The translations under genes were made by a program, and so were the position numbers. The notes beneath the pieces were generated by a model. The model was not told where the DNA came from. It was given only the letters and a program-made list of their open reading frames with translations, and searched no databases. 64,000 nucleotides of DNA from Ceratobasidium sp. AG-K (Eukaryota; Basidiomycota; Agaricomycetes; Cantharellales; Ceratobasidiaceae): contig JAWNGF010000001.1 in assembly GCA_037039685.1 (NCBI GenBank), forward strand, positions 7,316,001 to 7,380,000, read 5' to 3'. This document shows, piece by piece, positions 45,888-57,747 of the stretch (position 1 is the stretch's first letter; each line of letters begins with the position of its first letter).

Positions 45888-48304
45888 ATGCCCTACTCTT
45901 ACGAAGCTGTTACAAGTGCTCCATCCCTACAGCGAGGAGGTGAGTTATATCCGATACATGTTGACCGGTCGGACACTTATGCACGAGGACAGCGGCGTGT
46001 CTCGAATGTCGCCGTCGCAAATTGGTACGCTTAGTCATACTCTTCTGAAACAATTTATCATGCTAAGCGCCGCCATCTAGAAATGTGATGGTACTCGTCC
46101 AGTTTGCGGATGCTGTGAGCGGGGAAGGCGGCCAGGACAATGTAGCTTTGATCCACCCGAGGGTCGTGTGTTTGGACTGCAGCAGCGCATTCGTGAATTG
46201 GAGGAGAGCATTCGTGCTATCGAAGCTCAGCCCAGGAGGAGCCGTCGATCTTCCCCTCAGGGCGCTGCTGTTCAGCCGCAGGCTGCAGTGCTGAATTCAT
46301 CGTATAGCCAGCATCCGACATACCCATCTCATCTGATACATCATCGAGTACCCATGACTATGGACTGGTCAGCATGTTCTCCAAATATGGGTTTCGATTC
46401 ACCTACCTTATCCTCTGATGGTAAGTCCTATATCCCCCGAATTGCCAGTCTTCCGAAAGCACTCCATGATCGGAGCCGCCTCGCGGTATCTTAATCAGCC
46501 CTCGGACCTCCATTGCCTATAGTATTCTCACCTCCACGTTTTTTTCTGCCATGATAGTGTACGAACCGTCAATATCAACCGGCCCGTTTAGGCATGGGAG
46601 ATCTGGCGAAGAATGGTTATTTAATGCGCCGTTGGGATCGCTAGCCGGACCAGTCGACACTGATCCCTTCACTGCGGTTGCCCATCTCGCACTCATGCCC
46701 TCCTCGACCCCAGTTGACGCTCCAACTGCCTCCTTGCTCTCGTCGCCAATGCACGACTTTCTGTGAGTGTCTTTAGACTCAGCCATAGGATTCAACTCAT
46801 ATTTTCTAGCATCGCGAGCTTCATGGCTCGTCGCCGCGAGTATGGACTATACGTCGACGAAGAAAATTTCTTAACCAGCTTTGCGCTCCCACCCGATCAC
46901 CCCTCTGCAGTTCACCCGGTAAGCTCGGCAGCGGGCATCTCGCTTGACTGACTAACCCTCATGACGTATAGGCTCTTCGTAATGCGGTCTACCTGTTGGC
47001 CTGCCGTGCACTCAATGCTCAAACTCCAGCTCTTGCTCAATTTGAGCCTTCGTTTATCGACAAGGTCCGCCAGGGAATCGCTGACGCCCTCGAAGCCGCG
47101 TCCCGCGACAATAGCAAGTTATTCTCTGGTGTCATTCTCGCATCGACTTTGTTGGCCCGATACCTCTTGATCATGGGACGGATCCGTGAGGCCTATCACC
47201 AGACTGCATCAGTAGCTCGGTTCGGTCAGTCCCTCCCCGAGTCGTTTAGTAACGTGCGGTGCACTCACCGCATTGTTCAGCCGTGAGCTGTGGGCTTCAT
47301 CAGATATCATCCCTCGACTTGAGGCCTCACAGACCGAGTTCGCGTACTCCCCCCTTGCTCCCCCCTGCGAGTGACTACGTCGCACTTGGAGAGCGCATAC
47401 ATGCGTTTTGGGCAATCTATGCCCTTGATCGCACCCTAATATTAGTGGCTGGATTACCTTCTACATTTGGGGACGATGGTTCCGCTCATGTTGAAGCGTG
47501 CGAAAGGATCACAACGATGTGGCCACGCCCACTTCGCGAGTACCGAACATCGGTAAGCCCAATCTCTATTGTGGTTGGTTATTGAATTGATCTTATTTTA
47601 ACTCGCTATAGGAGACCTTGGCGCAAGTCCACATGTCAAGCATTGCTGACTATTTTGCTGTAACCTCACAACATGAGATGCACAATGGAAGGCCCACAAA
47701 CCCGAGTGTATGCACACTAACAGTCCAGGCTATGGAAATTCACCATCGTGCACATGAGGCTCTCCATCGCCCTGGTACGTTTTGGACGCATTTACCCAAC
47801 TTGCGGGGTCCCTAACCCGATTGGGCGAACAGACTCGGCGACTTCTACCCGTTTGTCAGTGTTGGGTCGCTCGGCCCTTCAGTTCTTGCGCGATGTGCCC
47901 ACGCTTGACTATTTCGACGACAACGACTCGGTACACGCTGGCTGCAACCCCAGTCTGGTCGAGGCGCTGGCGTTGGTGTATGTGGCGCAGATTAAGCTAG
48001 CGCTCGTCCAGCACGGCCGAGCGGCCTATGGGGACCAAGCCGTCCAGGAGACAGCAGCCCGAATCTCCGGGCTCCTACGTCGCACACAGGCTACAACCGG
48101 GCTGAGTGTTCTAGTCGGGGTACGTATCTGCTTAGCCGTCATCGGGCCATTCTTGTTGGCAGGCTCGCTCATAAATGTCCGCAGGTGTGCTGTACATTTA
48201 CGCTCGGATTTCAAAGACGCGCTTCACGAGCGGACGCATTGACCGAACAGCTCGAAAGGAGCCTAGCCCAACTCCGGATTGCCCACATCGTCCTCGGTGA
48301 GTGA
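45888..48304 (+). CDS. Zn2Cys6 fungal transcription factor, copy 1
   Basis: Ten exons (45888-45939, 45993-46024, 46081-46420, 46558-46762, 46810-46918, 46972-47224, 47281-47552, 47612-47774, 47833-48119, 48185-48304) sum to 610 aa with every phase correct. The zinc cluster AACLECRRRKLKCDGTRPVC-GCCERGRRPGQC is assembled from exon 1, a 32-nt microexon and exon 3. A coiled-coil-like linker (LQQRIRELEESIRAIEAQ) follows, then the fungal regulatory middle region (LRNAVYLLACRAL, AYHQTASVARF, VSCGLHQISS, LGERIHAFWAIYALDRTLI). The acceptor at 47832 is chosen to keep NPSLVEALALVYVAQIKLAL in frame. Target genes are unknown. It is the tandem paralogue of 49447-51607. Confidence 0.85.
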
Positions 48305-49446
48305 ATGAATTAGTTATTCCTATTTGCCTCGGGCTGAACTAGCCGAATGGTGACTTCAAGCCGATCCACACCTCGAAATACGGGATTTGCTCTGAATATG
48401 GGCTCGGCCTCCTGACCGTGACGCGCGTCACCTGTACGCATACCTCGCTGCATATCTAAGCGACTGACCTCGACGCCTTGCGCAGCCTCACTCAAAGGGG
48501 TTTTAATTTCGCTATCAATTTATGGGACATTTATGGGACAGAAGTTGTATTGTATTTTACTTGTTGTGCTTCCTGGATCTTTTTCACTGAATAAATATGT
48601 TTTCTCAACTCTGACGAATGCTGTGGCGATACAAAGGCTCGTCACTCGTGACGACAGTACGAACGGTGTCAGCACGGACTTCGATGACCGGCAACGCGAC
48701 GCATTTCCGTGGGCTTGGCGCTTACGCTCCGGTACGGTAATTATGGCTCTAGGACTTGTACCAACACTTGTGAATGCCATTCGGGTTCGGACACCTATGC
48801 ATCTACGCCCCGAAGCTCGACTTGACCGAGATTGTATAACTGGGGCTAAGCGATACAAGCGAGAGTTTACGGTTCGAAGATAATGAGGTACCCGTCCCAC
48901 CGACTCTTGTTTCTCTCTGGTTCTGAATAATCGGTTTTGATTACCTTGCCCCTGGATGACGTCCCGGAGACCAATGGCTACCCAATTCTTTTGCTTCGCC
49001 CGAGCCTACCCGATTGTCGTGCTTGGAGCCCGGTCTTTCTTATTACTCGCTTTATGATACCCGTCACTTGGATCGACACTTTTTTGTACCTCTTCCCAAA
49101 CTCGTACAAGCGTCGGAAGAAGACGCATCAACTCCCCACATGACTCCGAATGAGAAAAGCCAGAATTCCTCCACTCGTCGATCTCTCGCTTTCTAATTCT
49201 AGGCAAAATCAGCCCGCTATTACCAGAATTGGCCCCAGGGATTGCCGCTGGAACACGATCTCGCTAGCTTGAGGCCATTCATACCCGTTGCATCGACTCG
49301 AGAACGTTGATTGGTGGGCAAGATAGGTACGCTCACCGACTGCGTATATATACCTTCCCTGTAAATCGAAGGTTCGTCACAGACTCTCACCCTTGTACAT
49401 TTGAAAGCTTGAACTTGACTGAAACCCATATTGTGCCTGCTCTACT
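48305..49446. other. Intergenic, 1.1 kb
   Basis: It lies between the two regulator genes. An exact short tandem TTATGGGACA occurs twice at 48520-48541. No gene seen; open frames at 48520-48900 exist on both strands and have no features. Confidence 0.5.
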
Positions 49447-51607
49447 ATGCCTCCGAAGAACAAAGACGCGGTCCTGAATCGCGGAGGTACGTTCTCCTCA
49501 CGCTTTCGAGGGTTGTATATTCAGACTCCCCTGCAGCGGCCTGCTTGGAATGCCGAAAGCGTAAACTTAAATGTGATGCAGTCAAGGTGCGCATTTACTC
49601 AGAATTCATACTCAGAATCAATATTCATCACCCTCACCTGGTCGTCAACCCTCGGGCACGACGCGCTTCATCGGACATTCTGACCTCCACATCTCCACTT
49701 TCGCCCTGCCCGCCTCCACACACGTACTCGGGCTCTTCCTCTCACCGCCACGTACAAAAATAGCCTTACTGTGGTGCATGCGTCAAATCTGGGCGTGAAG
49801 ACCGCTGCATTTACGAAGCAATCCGCAACAAGAATCTCGCCGATCAACTTGAGGACCGCGTGAACCAGCTCGAACGCATGGTGGAACGTATGGAACGTGA
49901 AGGGCAGCAGACACCGATGGGGAGTGCAACTGCCTGTGGAGTCGCACTCTCCTTACCTGGGTCTGGTACGTTTACGCCTGTGGATCCCTCGGACTCTTTT
50001 CCACCTCAACAGCATCTGGACGCACTCTTACCCTGGGATTGCACAGTCGAAGGATGGTCAAGACTCCCGGACGAATCGCACAACTTTCTGTAAGCAATCT
50101 CGATCGGCTTCCCCCGTGCTCATGACTTATGACTTATGACTTCTGACAGGATTGACACGTTCATCACCTATCTTCCGAAATCACATCTCCAGATCCACCG
50201 AGACAGGTTCTTGGCAAGTCTAAGTCTCCCAAACGAAGATAGTAGGGGGGTTCACCCAGTAAGTGCAGCGCCGAAGCTGTGTGGGTGTACTTAGTTTTTG
50301 GCAGGCAATGTTATCGGCTATTTACCTCGTCGCATGCTACCATTGGTCCGACTTTGCGTCGTACGAAGCTGCTTTCCTTACTCAAGCTCGGTACCCTCGT
50401 TCAATTCCAATTGCTCGCTGTAACCGGACTCATCAGTTCTCCTAGCACCGCCATGCAAGAATCGCTCTCCAAGCGCGATCGCCTGTTTTCGGGCTTCATT
50501 CGGCCCGGGATTTTGGTCGCCGAATATCTACTCAACCGGGGTCGCTTTCGAGAGGCATATCATCAAATTATTCAGATTGCTCGATTCTGTAAGTTCAACA
50601 TTGTATTTCATTCATACCCTGACTTGTTTTTCAGCGATCGACTGCCACCTACACAAAATCGTAACGCCTGTCTGGCGGCCAAATATGTCAACCGGTCCAA
50701 ACGAGCTGCTACCTTCTCCGATTGACCAAATTGATCTCGGCGAACGCATCTTGGCGTTCTGGTCGGTTTTCATGCTTGACCAAAAGTGTTGCATTATCAC
50801 GGGCCTGCCGAGTTCGTTTACCAAAGGAGACGATTTGGATACGCGCTGCCGCATTGATACTTCCTGGGTGAGTTTGTTATTTGTAGGGCGGCAGACTGGT
50901 GTCTGAAATTCGTACAGCCTAATAGTATTAGCGAGTACAGCACCGGTCAGGTCGCGCACTCAGACTCAATGACTCTTCGATTCATATGCACAGACGGGCC
51001 GCCGTTTGCACTTCAAAGGGGCGACTATTCATTTAAGATGCGCTTGCAGAGCTTTGCGTTGTATAGATTCGCGGGCGATAGTAAGTCCATATGGAGCAAA
51101 CATAAATGCGGCTAGTATTAACATGCTCTTCAGCGGACATGCCGCCCGAAGATATTGATCTTGCAATCAACCAATTTATCAGGCGTCTCCCCGCTCCCGA
51201 TCCAAATGACCAGCTAAGCACGCCCCACGTGGTTGTATCGCACGCTGTATCGCACGCAGCCACAATTCGACTGTGCGCTCGGTCATCGGCCATCCAAACC
51301 ATGGATGATCGCGCAGTGCAAGCTTCTCTCAGTTGTGCTCGGATGGTGCATCTATTGGTAGCATCTGATTATGATATGTGGAGCCTTGACATCGTATTGA
51401 GCGTGAGTAGGATGCGTACAGCCTTGGCGTGTTCTAATTAGGCTGCAGTATATTTGGGCCGACTGTGCAAAAATTGTCGCACGCCATATCCAGACCAAGG
51501 AACAGAGTGGTGCAAGTGAAGAGGCCGCCAGGCTGAGGCCGGCCCTGACGACGATTCTCGCAGGGTTATCCAGGGCCTCACAAGTGTACCCTGCCATTAG
51601 TGAGTAG
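49447..51607 (+). CDS. Zn2Cys6 fungal transcription factor, copy 2, one frameshift
   Basis: Exons are 49447-49486, 49537-49586, 49764-50089, 50150-50258, 50305-50588, 50635-50867, 50918-51080, 51134-51402 and 51449-51607. The zinc cluster is ACLECRKRKLKCDAVK-PYCGACVKSGREDRC, followed by a heptad-like linker (LADQLEDRVNQLERMVERME). Middle-region motifs parallel copy 1 (AMLSAIYLVACYH, REAYHQIIQIARF, SIDCHLHKI, LGERILAFWSVFMLDQ). The C-terminal part is shorter, ending YPAISE. Exon 5 is 284 nt, one more than its phases allow: frame changes near 50385-50400 between YEAAFLTQA and LLAVTGLISS. All other exons are clean. Intron 2 (177 nt) replaces the short one of copy 1. Confidence 0.78.
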
Positions 51608-51986
51608 GCGGTGATTGGTCATCGAAGTAAGCGCTGACCGGGCATCGGCGACAGATTCCGAGGTTCAAGCGGTGGAGTCGCTCGTAGTTGAACTGAGCGG
51701 CTAGATGTATGCGTAGGCAAGTAGCGGGGGAAGCTAGAGGTGGTCGGTTCGTCATATTGCCTGAAACGGACGGTTGCCATGTGAGCCGAACGTGGCGTGT
51801 TCCGTTGATAGACCACGGAACGGATGGCACGTGATGGGACCTATATGTGTTTAGTGCAAATCACTTGGTTCCGTTACGGGCGTCGCCCACCACAAAAAGC
51901 TTCCGTCTCTTCTGTCGCTCGTTAACTTGCCTCGTTTGCCTTGAATCTATTCATTTCGCTGCATATTATTATCTTAATCCAAAGAC
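51608..51986. other. Upstream region of homeodomain gene
   Basis: About 380 nt. CCACGAAACG-like blocks and a pyrimidine-rich stretch at 51900-51980 precede the ATG. No gene seen. Confidence 0.4.
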
Positions 51987-52749
51987 ATGTCGTCGCACAC
52001 GCTCGTTGTCAGCCGCACCCCGGTCCCGTACCCCTCTAGCCATCCTTACAACGGCTACCGCAACTCGCAGGGCACGCACTACCCGCGAGCCTTCTGCCAC
52101 TACACTCCGGTAGAGTCTGCGTATACCTCGTCGACGCAGATGGTTGTTACCCTCGACGGCGCCCCTTCGCTACGACCCTCGGTCAAGTCGCGAAAACGGG
52201 TTACTCCGCACCAGCTGAAGCAGCTCGAACGTGTCTTTGCCAGCGAGACTCACCCCTCGCGAGGAAGCCGTGAAGAACTCGCACGGGAGCTCGGAATGTG
52301 CGTTTTTTCTCCAACACTCATTTCATTCATTTCGGCTTGGCATGTTTGTTCGAGCTAAAACCAACTCCATATAATCCCAACGTGGTTTCTCTCCCTTTGT
52401 CTATCAACTAGGACGTTTTAGTCTATTCCCGTACTAATATGCCTTGATTTACAGGGAGCTCAAATCCGTCACGATATGGTTCCAGAACAAGCGCCAGTCA
52501 ATCAAGCGCAACATGACCACCGGCGGTACCCCCCGCACGTCCCCGACGTCGGACGACTCGTCCATGTCAGACGGTCGCTCCTCGCCTTCTCTCTGCTGGT
52601 CCAGCTCCGAGTCTCAGGCGACTGAATCGAAACCCCAAACACCCCGTGACGAAATCAAGTTTGATGAGGACGACGTGCATTACAAAGAGACTGTTGCTGC
52701 CCAGGCACTGTGTGACCTGCTCTTCAGTGCACCCCGCCCTAGCTCATGA
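51987..52749 (+). CDS. Homeodomain transcription factor
   Basis: Two exons (51987-52297, 52455-52749) give 201 aa. The homeodomain spans about residues 68-125: KSRKRVTPHQLKQLERVF (arm and helix 1), then THPSRGSREELARELGM (helix 2), then ELKSVTIWFQNKRQSIKR (recognition helix with the invariant W, F and N). The 157-nt intron cuts between helices 2 and 3. The rest is low complexity: a serine-rich segment (TSPTSDDSSMSDGRSS) with many SP/TP sites and an acidic helix near the end (IKFDEDDVHYKETVAAQALCDL). A typical 60-residue homeodomain with no loop insertion; role in development or mating cannot be told from sequence. Confidence 0.93.
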
Positions 52750-54041
52750 TTCGGACTTTTTTTGCTTACTCGTAACCAGGCGTGGACTCTTTTCCGCTTT
52801 TTTGGGACAATGTTTTTTCAGCACCACGTCTGCGCTGTTCTCGTTCTCGTTCTCGGACTCTTTTTTTTGGCTTGTTCCATCGCTGCTTGCTTTCCGTCTC
52901 GGACTAACCCCGCTCTTTTCCTTGGTTTGAGTCGCGCACTACTGTCACATGCCCTGGGGACACCCGCCGTACATTCATCCACCTGTCTAACCTCATCCCC
53001 TCCCCGTTGTAACCTAGTCTGCTGTACGTCGTACGGTGGAAGTTAATGTCGCTACTGCATGTGGACTCGGATCACTTGTACACTACAGCCGTTCGTGGAT
53101 TATGAGATGCAATTCGTGTGCAGTCGCTTGAACATTCATCTGTTGATGTGGGAACGACCGAAATGGAAAAATCTCATAAGGGTGGCGTCAGGGCTGATCA
53201 ACCATAACACATCAAACGAGCGCCACGGTTTTTTCACCCTACAGGACGAGGACAAAGGAGGCAAGTCTAGTCTAACTGTCAGCATATCACGCAAATAGAC
53301 CGTGGCCAATCCACTAGACTTTTGGCTTTATCGGTGGAGATATGAACATCCCGCGACCCTTGTTGAAGCCTGCCATTTTGAGCGAATCTAAGGCCTGTTG
53401 TCTAGGCAGCTTGCGTCTATTCTATACGCTTTAGGAAAAGAATACTGACGTTCCTCGATTCATTTATTATCGCCCACGTGGATGTTGGTGTTCTTTTTTC
53501 ATGTCACGCGATGCTCGAGTTGAAATTTGTTGATGAGGAAGCGAATACACGTGTAAACAAAACCCGAGACGTTTGAGTAATAAATTCCGTCATTTCTCCC
53601 GAATCATGTAATTATTGACTTCGATTTCAACACGACTGTGGGTCCATATCGAGGCTCCATCATTCATGGAAGGTCTCCAGAAGTTGTCGGGTCTAAGAAC
53701 ACAGCTGGATCCATCCGCCTATACATGTTTCAGTCGGCAGTCAAACACCTTTTGCAGTGACATTGCTCGAGCTTGCTGTCATTCGTCGTGACGCAGCCGA
53801 AGAGAACTAGACCAGGTCCGTTTCCGATCAAATTTTGCCTACAATACTCGTACGTGTATCCGTCAGCCCCGACAGCAGCAGCCGCTTGTATGCCAGAACA
53901 ATAATAAGCTTGTCGCTTTCCCTAGTGGCTGACCGGCTAACTGGCCCTGCGTGTGGTCCGGTGCCCGGTTCGTTGATATTTTGACTGTCTCCACCATCGC
54001 AGTTGATTGACGATGCAGGCGCGTCCTGCCTGTTCACGATG
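52750..54041. other. Intergenic, 1.3 kb
   Basis: 3' flank of the homeodomain gene with T-rich runs near 52790-52870, then AT-rich DNA. A minus-strand open frame at 53828-54037 may belong to the doubtful secreted gene to its right. Confidence 0.45.
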
Positions 54042-54266
54042 ACTAGACACCTTTCCGTCGCTTTATTCTTTACCGTTGCGAGCCATCCTGAATGTGAAAA
54101 GTTTATTTTGGAAAATGCATATTATCAGTAAAATACCAGTCCTCCTGACCGGTATTGCTCGACTGCACTTGACGAGTCAAGCCTGGGAGCCTTCGGGTCC
54201 TTGGTCCGCAATACAGGAACTCCGGTCACGGCCTTGCTTGATTGCCCCTGAGAGCGTCGTGGTTAC

Positions 54267-54342
54267 CTTTAACGGCGATGGTCAGCGCTTGAGAGGCACT
54301 AGCGAGGCCGAGCAGTACGAGAAGGGCTGAAAAGCGGGTCAT
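54267..54342 (-). CDS. First exon of a possible small secreted protein (gene incomplete or decayed)
   Basis: The ATG at 54342 opens a good signal peptide, MTRFSALLVLLGLASASQA, then LTIAVK and a GTAACC donor-like site near 54267. A TATATAAAG-type box sits about 70 nt upstream on the minus strand (near 54413-54421), as in the secreted genes at 55723-57747. I could not find a downstream exon that continues convincingly; 53828-54037 (minus) contains NCDGGDSQNINEPGTGP and is a candidate. It may be a decayed or orphan secreted gene. Confidence 0.35.
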
Positions 54343-55722
54343 GATGATATATCTTTGGATTCAAGTCAAAGTAGATGAGTGGATGTTGATACAAGGGGCG
54401 TGTCCCAAGCTCGCTTTATATATGCGTGTTAAATATATATTATCTTTGAAAGGGCTGTCGGTTGAATTCATTTGACCCGGTGACGTCGATCAATTGTTCA
54501 TCCACAACACTCGGTGTTGTCGATCGCATCAGCTCGACTGTTCACGAGTAAAGGGGATCAATACTCGAAACTGCTATGGCGGCTCTCGCAAGTTATGGCA
54601 TGTGAAATATGATGCTGAAGTGAACGCAACCGGTACTGCACCTCCCCTCAGATATTTCTCCATGTCAACTAATCCATATAGGGTAAAATGGGGTCAATTT
54701 AGTTCGGGCTCGTCTCAGCGGCACAGGATTGGCATGCTCGCATAATTGAGGTTGTCTTGTTAAGTCTACCTTATAGGTCTCAGCCGGCATGCATCGATTC
54801 TTGATAAAATATCACCAGCATCAAGAGATCCAGAGTCGTCAGTACGTTGTGATGGCTAGGTGCTCTTACTTAGGGTGCATAGTAAGTCTTTGGGAAAATG
54901 CAAGGCTTGGTGTCATATTATACGAGATAGAACTTGAAGGTGATCCTTGGGCGTAAAACCAGGTCATCTGTAGTTACTAGTGTAAGTACTGGCACCGTAG
55001 AAGCGTGGAAAGCTGCTCATAGCGCTTGGCAATCTGATCTGGAGCTGACTTGGTGTGCTTTATATTTGACCTGAGCACCACCGGGTCGGCTCTTCATGTA
55101 GGCTGGGTATTTGCATAGGTCATTTCGGTTACACGAAATTGTCCTCGCCTCGTTAAAATCTGCATTAGCGTCTCATCGTCATCATACAGATCTAGTCGAT
55201 GGGCTGTGGTTATAGCCTTTTTGAACTTGGTATATGATACCGCTCGTGATGCCTACCGCTATAACAAGAATGGGGGACGGAAAGGATTTCTTCGGGGGTA
55301 CAGTATATGAGGTGGGTATGTGCTGTGCTTTACTAAGGTTGATGTATCGCTTTAAAATATCATGTATTCTCGAAGAACTCTGTCACAGCCGCCTTACAGT
55401 AGTTTAGGTTTACGAGCATTTCATTTCCTACAGAATAATAACAGATATGGATACAGTAGGGCGCTTCACGAGAGCTGTGGACAAGGCTCGTTGGAATAGC
55501 CACTGATGCGTCGAACAGCTCGAAGGCTGTTGACCGACGGACCAATGTATCAGAAGATTGAGCACAGAGAATTCGGTGGTCATCTTCAACAGCCGCTCCA
55601 CGGCCTTCGTAAAACACCCTACGCTAAGAGCTAGTTTTGGGCGAGATGCGCTTCAAGGTGTCAGGACGCGCGTGTGTCCGTAGATGAGCTGGAAAAATCT
55701 GCCAATGTTTTCAGCCAAGATT
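54343..55722. other. Intergenic, 1.4 kb
   Basis: AT-rich, with no gene I can support. A minus-strand open frame at 55360-55617 has no recognisable motif. Confidence 0.5.
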
Positions 55723-56375
55723 TCAGGTGATCCCATCGAGTCGTCCGACATCTAACCGATTGATATCCAGTCAGTATACAGCATAAGTACAGCCGGGCGA
55801 ATCTGTTCTCACCTTTGTCGTCGAGCTTCTCGAACGCAGAAGGCGATAGATCGATGTCGTTGTACCCGCAGCTCGGGCACTCGTCCACGACTCGAACCTT
55901 GACGCTTTTGTTCTGCCAGCGCACGGTGGCTGTCTTGCCGCACAGTGTACTGCGGCCCTGTTCTAGAGATGGAGTCTATGTATCAGTCAAATGCGTGCTA
56001 TGAGTATCGGGTACGTATACTCACTGGAGGTAGAATCCCAGAGAGGCTTTCCGATAGCGATGGCGTGTTCACTGTTCTTGTTCTTCCAGCCACACGCTCC
56101 GGTGCCTTCTTCGAGGTTATCTAGTAGCTGGTGTGAGCTTGGCTTGTACGAAAGAGAAGAGAGATAATAATGTGCATACAGTAAGTGGCCCATCCGTTGT
56201 GGGTGTCGCTGGGTCCACGACCGACGAGTGACGAGTCGGTCGGAGCCACGCCAGCACCTTGAGGTTCGGATCCGGGCTTGGCGGTTGCAGAGACGGGAGC
56301 CGCGTTGGCTACGCTCAAGAGAGCGAGAGCGAAGAACGCGACTCGAGAGATAGAGACGTTCGCAATGGCGTACAT
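55723..56375 (-). CDS. Secreted double-psi beta-barrel protein, left arm copy
   Basis: Four exons (56180-56375, 56025-56120, 55813-55962, 55723-55751) give 156 aa. Signal peptide ISRVAFFALALLSVANA, then a Thr/Ser/Pro spacer, then the barrel: HNGWATYYNLEEGTGACGW, then CGKTATVRWQ, then VRVVDECPSCGYNDIDLSP and FEKLDDKDVGRLDGIT. DECPSCGYNDIDLS is the signature of RlpA-like/barwin-like fungal DPBB proteins, a family that includes a plant-protease inhibitor and riboflavin-aldehyde-forming-like proteins, mostly of unknown function. It stops at GIT because homology with the other arm ends there; the other copy continues WKFD. The first nine codons of a longer frame start with TTG, so the ATG at 56375 is used. 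Confidence 0.88.
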
Positions 56376-56472
56376 GTTGTGATGTTTGAAACTTGTGTTC
56401 AACTTGAAGGAGTTTTTTGGGTTGTTTGGGATGCTTGTGAGAGCGAGGAGATTCGAAGCTGGAGGGAGGTGT

Positions 56473-56479
56473 TTATATA
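56473..56479 (-). promoter_or_regulatory. TATA box of left arm gene
   Basis: TATATAA on the minus strand about 100 nt upstream of the ATG at 56375, mirror of the one in the right arm. Confidence 0.6.
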
Positions 56480-56686
56480 TCCCAGCTCGGGACTTTCTCA
56501 GGACTTTTTATATGTTGTTTGGCGGGCAAAACTTTCGACTCAGAGTGATATCATATAATTAAATTACCCGTTTGGGTAATTCAAAATGCCAGATTTGGTA
56601 AAGTGAGCGAATAAACTTGCTCGCATATAACTCAGTTGGGCTATGGGTTACTAAAACTGGTAATATTAATTCTCAAACAGGTAACC

Positions 56687-56775
56687 GGAGGTATGCCATG
56701 AGCAATTTTATCACGGAGAGCATTCCGCTCCTGGCTACTCTCTTACAATGCTGTGAATCTTCGTTGGATACGCAA
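56687..56775. other. Unique centre of the palindrome
   Basis: About 90 nt between the arms, with no inverted partner. It separates two divergent promoters. Confidence 0.7.
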
Positions 56776-56981
56776 TTACCTGTTTAGGGAATTAATATTA
56801 CCAGTTTTAGTAACCCATAGCCCAACTGAGTTATATGCGAGCAAGTTTATTCGCTCACCTTACCAAATCTGGCATTTTGAATTACCCAAACGGGTAATTT
56901 AATTATATGATATCACTCTGAGTCGAAAGTTTTGCCCGCCAAACAACATATAAAAAGTCCTGAGAAAGTCCCGAGCTGGGA

Positions 56982-56988
56982 TATATAA
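56982..56988 (+). promoter_or_regulatory. TATA box of right arm gene
   Basis: TATATAA about 100 nt upstream of the ATG at 57086. Confidence 0.6.
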
Positions 56989-57085
56989 ACACCTCCCTCC
57001 AGCTTCGAATCTCCTCGCTCTCACAAGCATCCCAAACAACCCAAAAAACTCCTTCAAGTTGAACACAAGTTTCAAACATCACAAC

Positions 57086-57747
57086 ATGTACGCCATTGCG
57101 AACGTCTCTATCTCTCGAGTCGCGTTCTTCGCTCTCGCTCTCTTGAGCGTAGCCAACGCGGCTCCCGTCTCTGCCACCGCCAAGCCCGGATCCGAACCTC
57201 AAGGTGCTGGCGTGGCTCCGACCGACTCGTCACTCGTCGGTCGTGGACCCAGCGACACCCACAACGGATGGGCCACTTACTGTATGCACATTATTATCTC
57301 TCTTCTCTTTCGTACAAGCCAAGCTCACACCAGCTACTAGATAACCTCGAAGAAGGCACCGGAGCGTGTGGCTGGAAGAACAAGAACAGTGAACACGCCA
57401 TCGCTATCGGAAAGCCTCTCTGGGATTCTACCTCCAGTGAGTATACGTACCCGATACTCATAGCACGCATTTGACTGATACATAGACTCCATCTCTAGAA
57501 CAGGGCCGCAGTACACTGCGGCAAGACAGCCACCGTGCGCTGGCAGAACAAAAGCGTCAAGGTCGAGTCGTGGACGAGTGCCCGAGCTGCGGGTACAACG
57601 ACATCGATCTATCGCCTTCTGCGTTCGAGAAGCTCGACGACAAAGGTGAGAACAGATTCGCCCGGCTGTACTTATGCTGTATACTGACTGGATATCAATC
57701 GGTTAGATGTCGGACGACTCGATGGGATCACCTGGAAATTCGACTGA
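57086..57747 (+). CDS. Secreted double-psi beta-barrel protein, right arm copy with compensating indels
   Basis: Exons 57086-57281, 57341-57436, 57499-57645 and 57707-57747 give 159 aa. N-terminus, introns and C-terminal DECPSCGYNDIDLSP are as in the left copy, and the full family end GITWKFD is present. In exon 3, two bases are missing near 57517 and one near 57562, so about 15 codons are read in another frame: CGKTATVRWQNKSVKV becomes RQDSHRALAEQKRQG, then the frame recovers. A conserved cysteine and a core strand are thereby lost. Either the sequence has two close errors, or this copy has been altered without a stop codon. Confidence 0.82.

Larger units (their letters stand above)
55723..56686 (-). 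repeat. Left arm of a large palindrome
   Basis: About 960 nt inverted relative to 56776-57747. Coordinates pair as x + y = 113461 over the promoter and first two exons. Arms hold a whole gene with promoter. Exon 1 differs from the other arm at one synonymous site; indels near 55875-55945 set the arms apart. Confidence 0.92.
56776..57747 (+). repeat. Right arm of a large palindrome
   Basis: Inverted copy of 55723-56686. Similarity fades just past the stop codon, around 57750. Confidence 0.92.

Noticed and set aside
45888..46080. Reading of CYKCSIPTARR (45910-45940) as the first half of the zinc cluster
   Set aside because: Phases do not join to KCDGTRPVC, whereas the 32-nt exon at 45993-46024 gives a perfect cluster and matches copy 2.
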